DNA of 64,000 nucleotides from QHXW01 sp963768075 (GTDB taxonomy: Bacteria > Acidobacteriota > Terriglobia > Bryobacterales > Bryobacteraceae). A program made the position numbers and the translations under genes. Numbering within the stretch: the first letter of the stretch is position 1; the number at the start of each line of letters is the position of its first letter. The notes under the pieces were generated by a model, which ran no database searches, was not told where the DNA came from, and saw only the letters and a program-made list of their open reading frames with translations. The stretch is from assembly GCA_963768075.1 (NCBI GenBank), contig CAVYHD010000001.1, positions 1 through 64,000 of the forward strand, in the 5' to 3' direction. Below, in pieces: positions 8,417 through 18,510 of the stretch.

Positions 8417-9832
8417 TTACTCGTTCCGCCAGACAGCTAGCCGGTAAATCACGATGGTGCGCGTCCGCGACACTTCCTGATATTGCGCCAGCCAATGCCG
8501 CAGCTCCGGGTAACGGTCCATCGCCAGCGCCGGATTATACAGGCTCAGTCCGTCGAGGATCAGGGTGGGTCGCGCCCGCGCCAGTTCTTCCCGATTGCGC
8601 CGTGTGAAATCCGATCCCACCGGCGTGGATTGCGTCAGGTGCCTGTCTGCCGGGACTCCCGTAAGCGCCTGTGAATCCAGAAATCGCGTCCCTGCCGGCA
8701 GATTCGTGTAAACGAACAGGTCCGGCCGGAATCCCCAAACGTACAACGTCTCGCCCGGCCGGGCTATGTCCCGCACAATGCGTGCTGCCGCCTGGCTGTC
8801 CTGGTCCATCGCCACGTCGCTCCATTGGTGCGGCTGACCCGTGGCCAAATCGCGCGCCAGCAACACGTATCGCGGTCCAAACCGGATCAGAGGAATCAGT
8901 AGCAGCGCCAGAGCTGCCGCCTTGCAGCGCCCCATACGCACCACGCCGTGCGAGGCGAGAATTACGAGCGCCGGCAGCACCTGGAAGAAATATCGCGGGA
9001 AGAAGCGCCAGCCGAGCATCGCGGCGCCAAACGAGATCGCCGCCCACGCCACCAGTTTCCAGCGATACCGGTCCGCACCCCGATTCCAAAAAACCGCTAA
9101 AACGAGCGCCGCGTGAAAGCCGAGCCAGTTGGCTGTCTTGACGACGCCATCGCGAACCGGATGCGCGAGGAAGGTGCTGCCGGCGTACAGGAATCCCCAG
9201 CGCCACACCTGATCGATATACGGACCGAGCGCTCCACCCCACGCGAGGCCCGCGGCACCGACCGCCGTGGCCGCCAGGAATCCGCCCGCCAGCGCGGCTA
9301 CCGCCGGAAAACACCAGATCGCGCATGCCGCCAGCACAAATAGCGCTTTGATATTGATAAGAAACGCGACACCCGCCAGTACCCCGCTCCAGAATGCTTT
9401 GCCACGGAACGCCAGCCAGATTGCCGCCAGGTGTGGCGTGAGCATCGTCAGGTCCGCGGCGAGCGGAATTACAGCGGAGGGAAAATCGAAAATCAGAAAA
9501 AATCCCAGGAGGCCCGCCGCCCAGAAACCCTCCTTCTGGCTCCACAAGTCGCGCGCCAATCCGTACGCCAGCATGCACGCAATCAGCGCGTACACCGCGC
9601 CCATCAATCGCAGCAACCATCCCGCGCTCGCGCCCCAGGCGAGATACTGCCAGGCAAGCAGCGGCGGTTTATCGAACCACACGTCGCGGTAGAGCGTCTT
9701 GCCGAACTGCACCTGCTTGGCTGCCGCCATTGGCAAGTCCTCTTCCGCCCACAGAATGTCGACGTGACAAAGGCGTGCGGCCAGGAGGATCAGGAATAAC
9801 GCGGCGAAGAAGTTGCGCGCGCTCACTCCCAT
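8417..9832 (-). CDS. ArnT/PMT-like integral membrane glycosyltransferase
   Basis: 471-residue polytopic protein with about ten hydrophobic segments. The first outer loop carries the acidic pair expected of GT-C mannosyl/aminoarabinosyl transferases (HVDILWAEEDLPMAAAKQVQ, residues 23-42), followed by DVWFDKPPLLAWQYL. It starts with MGVSARNFFAALF at 9832. Such enzymes use polyprenyl-phosphate sugars on the outer face of the inner membrane to glycosylate lipids or proteins. The soluble C-terminus (ETLYVWGFRPDLFVYTNLPA) also fits the family. It is divergent from the YprB-like nuclease gene and converges with the sigma-factor pair. Substrate unknown. Confidence 0.8.
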   Translation of the reverse strand: MGVSARNFFAALFLILLAARLCHVDILWAEEDLPMAAAKQVQFGKTLYRDVWFDKPPLLAWQYLAWGASAGWLLRLMGAVYALIACMLAYGLARDLWSQKEGFWAAGLLGFFLIFDFPSAVIPLAADLTMLTPHLAAIWLAFRGKAFWSGVLAGVAFLINIKALFVLAACAIWCFPAVAALAGGFLAATAVGAAGLAWGGALGPYIDQVWRWGFLYAGSTFLAHPVRDGVVKTANWLGFHAALVLAVFWNRGADRYRWKLVAWAAISFGAAMLGWRFFPRYFFQVLPALVILASHGVVRMGRCKAAALALLLIPLIRFGPRYVLLARDLATGQPHQWSDVAMDQDSQAAARIVRDIARPGETLYVWGFRPDLFVYTNLPAGTRFLDSQALTGVPADRHLTQSTPVGSDFTRRNREELARARPTLILDGLSLYNPALAMDRYPELRHWLAQYQEVSRTRTIVIYRLAVWRNE

Positions 9833-9848
9833 TGACTATAGACCAAAC

Positions 9849-9877
9849 TTGAACATCGGCCGATGGCGTTCTATAGT
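9849..9877 (+). promoter_or_regulatory. Sigma-70-like promoter of the YprB-like gene
   Basis: TTGAAC (9849-9854), a 17-nt spacer and TATAGT (9872-9877) form a good -35/-10 pair. The predicted transcript would begin near 9884, which supports ATG 9897 as the start rather than the upstream in-frame codon at 9813. Confidence 0.6.
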
Positions 9878-9896
9878 AGGCGAATACAAGGCGAAC

Positions 9897-11111
9897 ATGC
9901 CAGGTTTCCAAGATCAGCTCGCTTTGCTCCGCGAAAAGGTCGCTCGTATCGACCGCAAGTACGCTAATTCCGAGCCAAAACGCGTGCTGCCGTGCCATAT
10001 CGAAGACGTCGTGTCGGGCCAGGTGGTGGAAACGGCGTTTGGTAAACACTTTGAAACCGAGCGGCTGTATGAACGCCACCGCCGGCACGGATCGGTGGGC
10101 ATCGCGGATCTAGCTGATTTGCCGGCAGATCTGCTGGCGGCGCTTTCCGAAGGCGCAATCCCGCAATCACACCCCTCGCGCTGGGCATTCCTCGACACCG
10201 AGACCACAGGCTTGGCCGGTGGCACCGGTACTTATGCGTTTTTGATTGGCGTCGGTTCGATTGGCGAAGACGGTTTCCGGCTGCGGCAGTTTTTCATGCG
10301 CGATTACGACGAGGAGGCTTCGGTATTAGCGGCGCTGGCCGGGCATCTGGCGCCGTTTGACGTGCTAATTACTTATAACGGAAAGGCTTACGACCAGCCG
10401 CTGCTGGAAACCCGCTACCGCATGGTCCGGTCGCGCGCGCCGTTCACCCGTATGGAGCATCTCGACCTGCTGTTCGGCGCCAGGCGTCTCTGGAAGCTGC
10501 GGCTGGAGAGTTGCCGGCTGGTAGACCTTGAGAATCAGGTACTTGGCGTCGAGCGCCAGGGCGATCTGCCGGGCGAAATGATCCCCTACTACTACTTTGA
10601 GTACCTGCGCATGCGGCAGGCGTTCCGGCTCGTGCCGATATTTCATCACAATGCCACGGATATCGTTTCGCTCGCGTGTCTGGCTGCGATTGTGCCGGCA
10701 GCTTTCGGCGCGGCAGATGGCACAAGGTTGCGGCACGGCGCAGACATGATTGGATTGGCGCGCTGGCTGGCGGCAGCCGGGCGGGATGAGGAAGCGACCG
10801 GACTTTATCGGCGCGCAGTGGAGGCGGGGCTGGCAGATTCTCTACTATTTCGTTCCCTTGCCGAAATTGGCGCACTCGAAAAGCGGATGGGACGCGATGT
10901 CGCGGCGGTCGAAGTCTTTACCGATCTTTCGGCTTCCCCGAATCCATATCGCGCACATGCATTTACGGAACTCGCGAAACATTACGAGCACCGGGAACGG
11001 AACTATACTTTGGCGATCGAGATGACTCAGAAGGCCCGCGCGATTGAAGATTCGCCGGAGCTGGCGCACCGGCAAGAGCGGCTTGAACGGCGGGTGCGCG
11101 CCAAGCGCTAA
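9897..11111 (+). CDS. YprB-like RNase H-fold exonuclease with C-terminal TPR region
   Basis: 404-residue protein. Residues 95-260 form an RNase H-like 3'-5' exonuclease domain of the YprB type: FLDTETTGLAGGTGTYAFLI gives the first two acidic metal ligands, DVLITYNGKAYDQPLLETRY the third, and HHNATDIVSLACLA the last. A C-terminal helical region (residues 285-400) has repeats like a TPR array. The longer frame begins at 9813 inside the promoter region and overlaps the divergent gene, so I take ATG 9897 (MPGFQDQLALLREKV). In Bacillus YprB is encoded beside an uncharacterised DEAD helicase; no helicase is present here. Substrate unknown. The next gene follows after 19 nt. Confidence 0.8.
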   Translation: MPGFQDQLALLREKVARIDRKYANSEPKRVLPCHIEDVVSGQVVETAFGKHFETERLYERHRRHGSVGIADLADLPADLLAALSEGAIPQSHPSRWAFLDTETTGLAGGTGTYAFLIGVGSIGEDGFRLRQFFMRDYDEEASVLAALAGHLAPFDVLITYNGKAYDQPLLETRYRMVRSRAPFTRMEHLDLLFGARRLWKLRLESCRLVDLENQVLGVERQGDLPGEMIPYYYFEYLRMRQAFRLVPIFHHNATDIVSLACLAAIVPAAFGAADGTRLRHGADMIGLARWLAAAGRDEEATGLYRRAVEAGLADSLLFRSLAEIGALEKRMGRDVAAVEVFTDLSASPNPYRAHAFTELAKHYEHRERNYTLAIEMTQKARAIEDSPELAHRQERLERRVRAKR

Positions 11112-11130
11112 TATAGTCCTCACCCGTTGA

Positions 11131-12513
11131 ATGAGATTTCTGCTGCTAGCACTCTGGTTGACGCCAGTATTCGCATCCGACGATCAACTGGTCCGCGATC
11201 TTCTGCGCGAATTGATCGAGATCAACACGACGCATTCGACAGGAAGCACGGGCAAGGCGGCGGAAGCGATGGCGGCCCGGCTGCGCGAGGCTGGGTTTGC
11301 GCCGGAGGACGTCCAGGTGCTCGGTCCGCGGCCGGAACGCGCGAATCTGGTGGCCCGGCTGCGAGGGACGGGCGCGCACCGGCCGATTTTGCTGATCTCG
11401 CATCTGGATGTAGTGGAAGCGAAGCGGGAAGACTGGACCACCGATCCATTCCGGTTCGTCGAAAAAGACGGCTACTTTTACGGCCGGGGAACGATGGACA
11501 TCAAATGCGGCGATGCGATCCTGGTGGCGGATTTCATCCGCTGGAAGCGGGAAGGATATAAGCCTGATCGCGACTTGATCCTGGCTCTCACTGCCGACGA
11601 AGAGGGCGGCCAGGTAGACGAGAACGGCGTCTACTGGCTACTTAAGAATCACCGGGGCTTGATCGACGCGGAGTATTCGATCAATCCGGACGGCGGCAAC
11701 CTGGAGACCAAGAAAGGCAAAAAGCTGCTGAACGAGCTGCAATATGCCGAGAAGGGCTTTCTCAGCTTCACTCTCGAAGTAAAGAACAAAGGCGGCCACA
11801 GCTCGGTTCCGGAAAAGGAAAATGCCATTTACCGGCTTTCACGCGGATTGGTGCGATTGAGCGAGTTTGATTTTCCGGTGATGCTCGATCCTGGGACGCG
11901 AGCATACTTCGAATCCGTGGCCGTGCGCGAGGGGCCAGAAGTGGCGCAAGCGATCAATCGCATGCTCTCGACGAATCCGCCGGATGCCGCTGCCGTCGCA
12001 GTGCTTGCGAAATCGCCCGATTGGAACGCCATGCTACGCACGACGTGTGTGGCGACCATGGTACAAGCGGGCCATGCGGAGAACGCGCTACCGCAATCGG
12101 CCAAGGCGACGGTGAACTGCCGCATTCTTCCGGCACAGAAGCCAACCGATATTGAAGAAACGCTCCAGCAGGTTCTAAGCGACTCGCAGATCAGCATCAC
12201 TCCGGTCCGAGGCCTGGAATTCGTGCAAAGCCCGGCTTCGCCATTGCGACCGGATGTGGTCGAGGCGGCGAAAGCGGCGACTTCCGCGATGTGGCCGGGG
12301 GTTCCGGTGGTGCCGATGATCTCGCCGGGCGCCAGCGATGGCACGCACCTGCGGCGGGCGGGAATTCCGACGTACGGGATTTCCGGCATTGCCGACGACT
12401 ACGACGACATCCGCGCGCACGGCCGGGATGAGCGCATCGCGGCGACAGCGCTATACGAAGCGCGTGAATTTCTATACCGGCTGGTCACTACGCTTTCCGC
12501 ACCCGCGCGTTAA
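11131..12513 (+). CDS. Secreted M20/M25/M40-family metallopeptidase
   Basis: 460-residue zinc peptidase with a signal peptide (MRFLLLALWLTPVFAS). The first metal ligand is in ILLISHLDVVEA, with the bridging aspartate in GRGTMDIKCGDA. The catalytic base pair is in LTADEEGGQVDEN, and the dimerisation-domain start follows as NKGGHSSVPEKENAIYRL. MVQAGHAENALPQSAKATVN and ISPGASDGTHLRRAGIPTYG complete the M20 pattern. It is probably periplasmic, cleaving dipeptides or N-acyl amino acids; exact substrate unknown. It is followed 19 nt later by a secreted amidohydrolase on the same strand, so the two may form a catabolic pair. Confidence 0.9.
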   Translation: MRFLLLALWLTPVFASDDQLVRDLLRELIEINTTHSTGSTGKAAEAMAARLREAGFAPEDVQVLGPRPERANLVARLRGTGAHRPILLISHLDVVEAKREDWTTDPFRFVEKDGYFYGRGTMDIKCGDAILVADFIRWKREGYKPDRDLILALTADEEGGQVDENGVYWLLKNHRGLIDAEYSINPDGGNLETKKGKKLLNELQYAEKGFLSFTLEVKNKGGHSSVPEKENAIYRLSRGLVRLSEFDFPVMLDPGTRAYFESVAVREGPEVAQAINRMLSTNPPDAAAVAVLAKSPDWNAMLRTTCVATMVQAGHAENALPQSAKATVNCRILPAQKPTDIEETLQQVLSDSQISITPVRGLEFVQSPASPLRPDVVEAAKAATSAMWPGVPVVPMISPGASDGTHLRRAGIPTYGISGIADDYDDIRAHGRDERIAATALYEAREFLYRLVTTLSAPAR

Positions 12514-12532
12514 AATAGCATCCTCCACTTCC

Positions 12533-13606
12533 ATGAAAACCGCCTTCTTCCCACTCCTGTTCTGCGCCGCGCTGGCTGCGCAAACCATGTCGATTGAGGA
12601 ATACGAGCCGAAATCGACGCTCGTTGTTCCGCAGCACAACGTGACACGCGCGAAATACCCGTTCATTGACGTACACAATCACCAGTACGATCTCACGCCG
12701 GCCAAGGTGGACAAACTTGTCTCCGACATGGACGGCATCAATCTGCGGATCATGGTGAACCTGAGCGGCGGCTACGGGAAGGAACTGCAGCAGAACGTCC
12801 GGATCCTCAAAGAGCGGTACCCGGGCCGCTTCGTGGTATTCGCCAATATGGATTTCTCGAACATTGACGCACCCGATTACCCCGAGCGCGTGGCAAAGCA
12901 GCTCGAGCAAGACCTGCGCAGCGGGGCGCAGGGCCTGAAAATCTTCAAGAACTTCGGCATGGATTTGAAGGACACCAAGGGGCAGCGCATCCACGTAGAT
13001 GATCCGCGCTTCCACCTGGTGTGGGACCTATGCGCCCGGCTCAAGATTCCGGTGCTGATCCACACCGCCGAGCCACGGTCCTTCTTCCAGCCGCAAGACC
13101 GCTTCAACGAGCGCTGGCTTGAACTGAAACAGTTCCCGCAGCGGGCCCGCCCGCCAGACCGGTATCCGAGCTGGGAGACGCTGATCGGCGAGCAACACCA
13201 CCTGTTCGCGTCCCACCCGAACACGATTTTCATCAACGCGCACCTGGGCTGGCTGGGCGGAAACCTGGCGGAGCTGGGCCGGCTGATGGATCAGATGCCC
13301 AACATGTACACCGAAATCGGCGCGGTGCTCGCGGAGCTGGGACGGCAGCCGCGTTTCGCGCGCGCATGGTTTATCCAGCATCAGGACCGCGTCATGTTCG
13401 GCAAGGATATTTGGGAGCCCACGGAGTACTACTGCTATTTCCGCGTGCTCGAAACCCCCGATGAGTACTTCGATTACTATCGCAAGCGGCACGCGTTCTG
13501 GAAGATGTACGGCCTCGATCTCCCGGATGAGGTGCTTAAGAAGCTTTACTATAAGAATGCTCTGCGCGTGATCCCAGGGTTGAACGCCGCGGGCTTTCCG
13601 CAGTGA
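12533..13606 (+). CDS. Secreted amidohydrolase_2-family protein
   Basis: Amidohydrolase related to 2-pyrone-4,6-dicarboxylate and aminocarboxymuconate hydrolases/decarboxylases. A signal peptide (MKTAFFPLLFCAALAAQ) is followed by the first metal site FIDVHNHQYDL. The second is KIPVLIHTAEP and the third is TIFINAHLGWLGG. The barrel closes with DRVMFGKDIWEPTEYY. The frame opens earlier (12338) inside the peptidase gene; ATG 12533 is chosen because it begins the signal peptide. The product is about 357 residues. Proteins of this type are common in Acidobacteriota without known substrate. It is followed directly by the ABC ATPase gene. Confidence 0.85.
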   Translation: MKTAFFPLLFCAALAAQTMSIEEYEPKSTLVVPQHNVTRAKYPFIDVHNHQYDLTPAKVDKLVSDMDGINLRIMVNLSGGYGKELQQNVRILKERYPGRFVVFANMDFSNIDAPDYPERVAKQLEQDLRSGAQGLKIFKNFGMDLKDTKGQRIHVDDPRFHLVWDLCARLKIPVLIHTAEPRSFFQPQDRFNERWLELKQFPQRARPPDRYPSWETLIGEQHHLFASHPNTIFINAHLGWLGGNLAELGRLMDQMPNMYTEIGAVLAELGRQPRFARAWFIQHQDRVMFGKDIWEPTEYYCYFRVLETPDEYFDYYRKRHAFWKMYGLDLPDEVLKKLYYKNALRVIPGLNAAGFPQ

Positions 13607-14987
13607 GTGAAAATGTTAGCTGTCCAGTTTGATAACGTCTCGAAGAGCTATCCGATTTACGACGCACCGGGCGATCGCCTGAAGGAGCTGATTACCTTCA
13701 ACCGGCGCGCGTTTCATCGCAACTTCTGGGCGCTGCACGATGTGAGCTTCGAAGTGCGGCGCGGCGAGACGTTCTGTGTGATTGGCGAGAACGGTTCCGG
13801 CAAGAGCACACTGCTGCAGCTTGTGGCGAGGATTCTGCAACCGAGCTCGGGCACGGTGGCGGTGGAAGGACGGGTTTCGGCGCTGCTGGAGCTGGGGGCG
13901 GGCTTCAACCCGGAGTTTACCGGCCACGACAATGTGTACTTAAACGGAGCGATTCTAGGCCTGACGAAGCGCGAGATCGACGCCTGTTACGGGAGCATCG
14001 AGGAGTTCGCCGAGATCGGCGATTTCATCAACCGGCCGGTGAAAACGTATTCGAGCGGCATGGTGGTGCGGCTGGCATTCGCGGTGGCGATCAACGTCCA
14101 GCCCGAAATTCTGATTGGTGGACGAAGCTCTCGCGGTGGGAGACCTGTATTTCCGGCAGCGCTGCATGCGCAAGGTACACGAGTTGCGGGCGCGCGGCGT
14201 CACGATTCTGTTCGTCTCGCACGCCACCGCGGACGTGAAGGCGCTGGGCGACCGGGCGCTGTGGCTGGATCACGGCCGGGTGTGGAGTTGGGCGCGACCG
14301 ATCGCGTCGTGTCCAAATACCTGGCCGCGATGACGGAGAAGGATTCCGCTTATCTCGCGCATCACAAGCCCGACGCGCGGGAACAGCACAGGGCCCAATA
14401 CGCGCGCGCCGGAAATCGTGGAGCACATTCCGAACATCGATCACCGGTACGGCGACCGGCGAGCGGAGATTCTGGGCATTGCGGTTCTGGATGCGGGCGG
14501 AACACCGGCACAATACCTGGAGCCGGCGGTACCCATCATCGTGCGCATCAGCATTCGGGCAAACGAGGGCATTGCTCACCCCAATGTGGGATTCCTGATG
14601 CGGAATCATCTGGGCGTGGATTTCGCGGGAACGAATACGGCCCGCGAGGGACACGATCTGCCGCCTATGGTGGCCGGCGACATATACACAGTGGACTTCC
14701 ACATTCCACTTCCGGAGTTTTACCCCAGTTCTTTTTCGTTCTCCCCGGCTATGGCGGACGGGCCGCTGGAAGGGTTCCGGGTGTGCGACCTGATCGACAA
14801 CGCCATCGCACTCCAAATGGTGGCTGGCGGCGCGGAGGTGTACGGCTTCATGCATCTGCCTTGCCGCGTGATGGTAAATGCGCGGCTGGGCGCGGGGAAG
14901 AGGCGAAGCGGGCGTAGAGGGTCGCGTCAGTGGACTGCCGCACGCGCGTGGCATCGGGGTGCAAGATACGCGGACGATCGGTCATGA
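13607..14987 (+). CDS. Wzt-like ABC polysaccharide exporter ATPase (three frameshifts)
   Basis: ATP-binding subunit of an ABC exporter for O-antigen or teichoic-type polymers. Walker A is IGENGSGKSTLL, the signature is KTYSSGMVVRLAFAVA, and Walker B would be LIVDEALAVGD once the frame break near 14117 is bridged. The C-terminal domain (about 14410 onward) is the Wzt-type sugar-binding beta sandwich (VDFHIPLPEFYPSSFSF, NAIALQMV). Breaks occur near 14117, 14278 and 14390, each restored by one base. The start is GTG 13607 or ATG 13613. Downstream are a methyltransferase and glycosyltransferases, consistent with a polysaccharide cluster. The permease partner (Wzm) normally next to this gene is not in the window. 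Confidence 0.85.
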
Positions 14988-15065
14988 AGAGGCCGACGGG
15001 GCGTCGGCCGCGGACCAGGGGGTCCGCCCCACAAAAGCTGTAAACTAACACTTCAGGAATGGCGA

Positions 15066-16160
15066 TTGGCTGAGTTCACGGGCGAGCGTGTGATTCCCGG
15101 TGAGGTCGAACGGGATTTGTGGAACGAGCACGCGGCGCGGTACGCTTTCGCGGCGCGGGTGGCCGGCGGACGGCGAGTGCTGGACGCGGGCTGCGGAGCC
15201 GGATATGGCGCGGCCGATCTGGCCTCCGAGGCGCGGGAGGTGCTGGCGATCGATATTGCGCCGGAAGCGATCGAATACGCGCGCGCGCATTACCCAGGGG
15301 CGAACCTGCGGTTCGAGCAAGCCTCATGCCTGAAAATCCCGGCGCCGGACGCGTCGTTCGATTTAGTGGTGGCATTCGAAATCATCGAGCATCTGAGCGA
15401 CTGGCGCACATTCCTGATTGAGGTACGGCGGGTGCTTTCGCCGGGCGGGCGGTTCGTGGTCTCCACACCGAACAAGGTTTATTACGCGGAGGCGCGGGCG
15501 GAGCTCGGGCCGAATCCGTTCCACGCACACGAATTCGAATACGAAGAATTCCGACGAGAACTACGGGGCGTGTTTCCGAAGGTGGAGCTGTACCTGGAAA
15601 ACCACGCGGGGGCGATCGTGTTCGCCGCAGCGGGCGCGACAGGCGCGGTGGAATCCATAGTGGAGGAAGGCGGCGCCAACGCGGCGGAGGCGCACTTCTT
15701 CCTCGCGGTTTGCAGCGTGAGTGGCGAAACCGCCGTTGCCCCGTTCGTCTACGTTCCGCGAGCGGCCAACATGCTGCGCGAGCGCGAGCGGCACATTCAG
15801 GTGCTCGAATCGGAGCTGCGGAGACGTATCGCGCGGGTGGTGGAACTTCAGGAGGAACTGATCACCGAGCAGGCCAAGGCGCGGACGCGGATCGGCGAGT
15901 TGGAAGGGGAGTTGGGCGAAGCGGTGGCGGGTGCGACACGTCTTGCCGGTGAACTGGACGGGAAGGTAGCGGAACTAGCGGACTGTGTCGGACATCTGCA
16001 CGAGGCCGAGGGGACGGTGGTAGAGCGCACGTTATGGGCGCAGCGGAACCAAGCCGAAGCCGAGGGCCTGCGCGGCCAGTTGCAGGCGCTATGGAGCACG
16101 CGGTGGGTCCGGCTGGGAGGCAAGCTGGGATTGCTGCCCAAGCTCGAAGCCGGTAAATGA
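15066..16160 (+). CDS. Class I SAM methyltransferase with coiled-coil tail
   Basis: 364-residue protein. Residues 1-230 form a Rossmann methyltransferase: motif I RVLDAGCGAGYGAADLA, then VLAIDIAPEAIEYAR, the post-I segment FDLVVAFEIIEHLSDW, and VLSPGGRFVVSTPN. Residues 240-335 are a predicted coiled coil (RERERHIQVLESELRRRIA, VVELQEELITEQAKAR) with heptad-like Leu/Glu repeats. This layout is seen in methyltransferases that set chain length or cap polysaccharides. The start is TTG 15066, preceded by AGGAA. Its stop overlaps the next gene by 4 nt (ATGA), so the two are co-translated. It is intact, unlike most of its neighbours. Confidence 0.85.
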   Translation: MAEFTGERVIPGEVERDLWNEHAARYAFAARVAGGRRVLDAGCGAGYGAADLASEAREVLAIDIAPEAIEYARAHYPGANLRFEQASCLKIPAPDASFDLVVAFEIIEHLSDWRTFLIEVRRVLSPGGRFVVSTPNKVYYAEARAELGPNPFHAHEFEYEEFRRELRGVFPKVELYLENHAGAIVFAAAGATGAVESIVEEGGANAAEAHFFLAVCSVSGETAVAPFVYVPRAANMLRERERHIQVLESELRRRIARVVELQEELITEQAKARTRIGELEGELGEAVAGATRLAGELDGKVAELADCVGHLHEAEGTVVERTLWAQRNQAEAEGLRGQLQALWSTRWVRLGGKLGLLPKLEAGK

Positions 16161-18510
16161 GATCGCTGTTGCGAGTGGCGCGCCTCGCGCCGCTGGTGAT
16201 CCTCTCCCCGCTGATCCTGATTGTATCGGTGGTGGCACTGGCCCTGGTAGACGCGGCGTGGAATCTCTTCGGACGCAGGCGCACGCGGGATGACACGCGG
16301 CCATCGACCGTGGGCGCGAGCGTAGTGATCCCCAACTGGAATGGGCGGGACCTGCTGGAGAAATATCTGCCATCGGTGATTGCGGCTCTGAGCGGCGGCC
16401 CCGGCAACGAAGTTATTGTCGTGGATAACGGGTCTTCCGACGGCAGCGCCGAATTCGTGCGCCAGAACTTTCCTGAAGTGAGGCTCATCGCCCTGGAGCG
16501 CAATCTTGGGTTCGGCGGCGGCTCGAATGCGGGTGTGCGTGGGGCGATTAACGACATCGTGGTGCTGCTCAACAACGACATGCGCGTGGCGCCGGACTTT
16601 CTCATGCCGCTGTTGGCGGGCTTCAGCGATGAGCACGTGTTTGCCGTCTCATGCCAGATTCAGTTCTCCGATCCGGCGAAGCGGCGCGAGGAAACCGGGC
16701 TCACACAAGGCTGGTGGGACGAAGGCGGCCTGAAGGTGCGGCACCGCATCGACGATGAAATCCGCGACGTATACCCGTGTTTTTACGGCGGCGGCGGATC
16801 CTGCGCGTTTGATCGCCGGAAATTTCTAGAGCTAGGCGGGTTTGATGCGCTGCTCGAACCTTTCTACCTGGAGGATACGGATCTCGGTTATCAGGCCTGG
16901 AAGCGCGGCTGGAAAGTGCTGTACCAACCGCTGAGCGTGGTGTATCACGAGCATCGCGGCACGATCGGCAAGCGGTTTACGGAAGCGCAGATCCAGGCCG
17001 TGCTAAACAAAAATTTCATTCTTTTCGCGTGGAAGAATATTCATGAGTGGCGTCGGCTTGCGTCGCACTTCTTCTTCACGTACGCAGGCGCCCTGGTGAG
17101 CGCAGTGTTTGGCGATTCGCCGCGGCGAGCCAGCATGAGCGGGCTTGGGCGTGGTTTCCTGCAACTACCGGGCGCGATGCGGGCGCGATGGAGGGCGCGG
17201 AGCCTCGCCGTGGTGAATGACACGGAAGCGTTCCGGCGTCCGCTGGGCGGCTATTTTCGCGACCGCTTTTCGATGATCGAGCGCGATCCGGAGCGGGTGC
17301 GGGTGCTGTTCGTGTCGCCCTATCCGATTTGTCCGCCGATTCATGGGGGCGGGGTCTTCATGCTGGGGACGCTTCGGGAGCTGGCAAAGCTGGCCGAGGT
17401 GCACGTAATTGCGCTCCTGGAATCGCGGGAGCAGCGGGAAGCGAACGAAACTTTGCGGGAGTTCTGCCGGTCGGTAGAGCTGCCGGTTCGTCCCGTGGGA
17501 CACGTGGGAGGCAGCGCCTCGGTCGCGCCGCATGCCGTGCAGGAATTCGCCGATTCCGATATTGAGTGGCTCATTCACCGGCAGATGTATCTGCGGGACA
17601 TCGATGTACTGCAACTGGAATACACGCCGCTCGTGCAGTACGCGGGGCGGTTTGAACGTTTGGCGAGCGTGGTATTCGAACATGACATTTATTTCCAGTC
17701 GATCGCGCGGGGCCTGGCGCACGCCACGAGCGTGCCGCGCTCGAAGGCCGCCTTTGAATACTTGCGCGCTCTGCGTTACGAACTGAAGCACCTTCCGGAT
17801 TGCGATGATGTGCAGGTCTGCACGCGGGAAAACCGCGAATACCTGGCGTCCTATCTGCCGCGTTTTGCGGATCACATTCAAGAGGGGCTGCGTGCCGGGA
17901 TCGATGCGCAGCAGTTCCCGTTTCGGCCCGAGCGGCGTGAACGGGACCGATGCTGTTCATCGGCGGTTTCCGTCACGTCCCGAATCTCACGGCCATTCGC
18001 TGGTTCGTACGCCATGTGATGCCGCGAATTCTGGAGCGCCGGGCGGATGCCCGGCTGGTGATGGCCGGTCCGGCCCCGCCACCACGCGCATCTGTTCGAA
18101 AGGGCGGGACCGGCGGTGGAATGGTTGGGGTTCGTGGAAGACATCCGAACGGAACTCGCTCGCCGCGCGGTTTTTGTTTGCCCGATCCTCAGCGGCTCGG
18201 GCGTGCGCGTAAAATTGCTGGAGGCATTCGCGAGCGGGATTCCGGTGGTATCCACCCGAATCGGCGCTGAGGGGCTGGCGCGAGAATGATGGGGAATTCT
18301 GCGCGCTGGCGGACGGACCCGAAGAGTTTGCCGCCAAAGTTGTGCGAAATTCTGAATGGCCCGGAGTCAACGCGGGCCATGACGGGAAGGGCGCGAGCGG
18401 AGGTCGAAGCGAATTGGGATATGCCGGTGCTGACCAGAAGGCTGGAGGAAAGCTACCGCGCGGTGCTGCGCAAAAAGCGGGGGACTATTTGTCCGCCAGG
18501 TCCTGCTTAA
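16157..18510 (+). CDS. Bifunctional GT2-GT4 glycosyltransferase (frameshifted C-terminus)
   Basis: Large glycosyltransferase with two catalytic modules. After a short membrane helix (LVILSPLILIVSVVALALV), residues 50-300 are a GT2 domain: ASVVIPNWNGRDLLEKYLP, VIVVDNGSSDGSAEFV, LLNNDMRVAPDF, then the acceptor site EPFYLEDTDLGYQAW. From residue 375 a GT4-type domain begins (RVRVLFVSPYPICPPIHGGG). The intact frame ends at 18019. Shifts near 17945, 18080 and 18275 are needed to read on through GSGVRVKLLEAFASGIPVVS to DMPVLTRRLEESYRAVLRKK and the stop at 18510. It would transfer two sugars during glycan assembly; sugars unknown. It starts within the stop codon of the methyltransferase gene. Confidence 0.8.
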
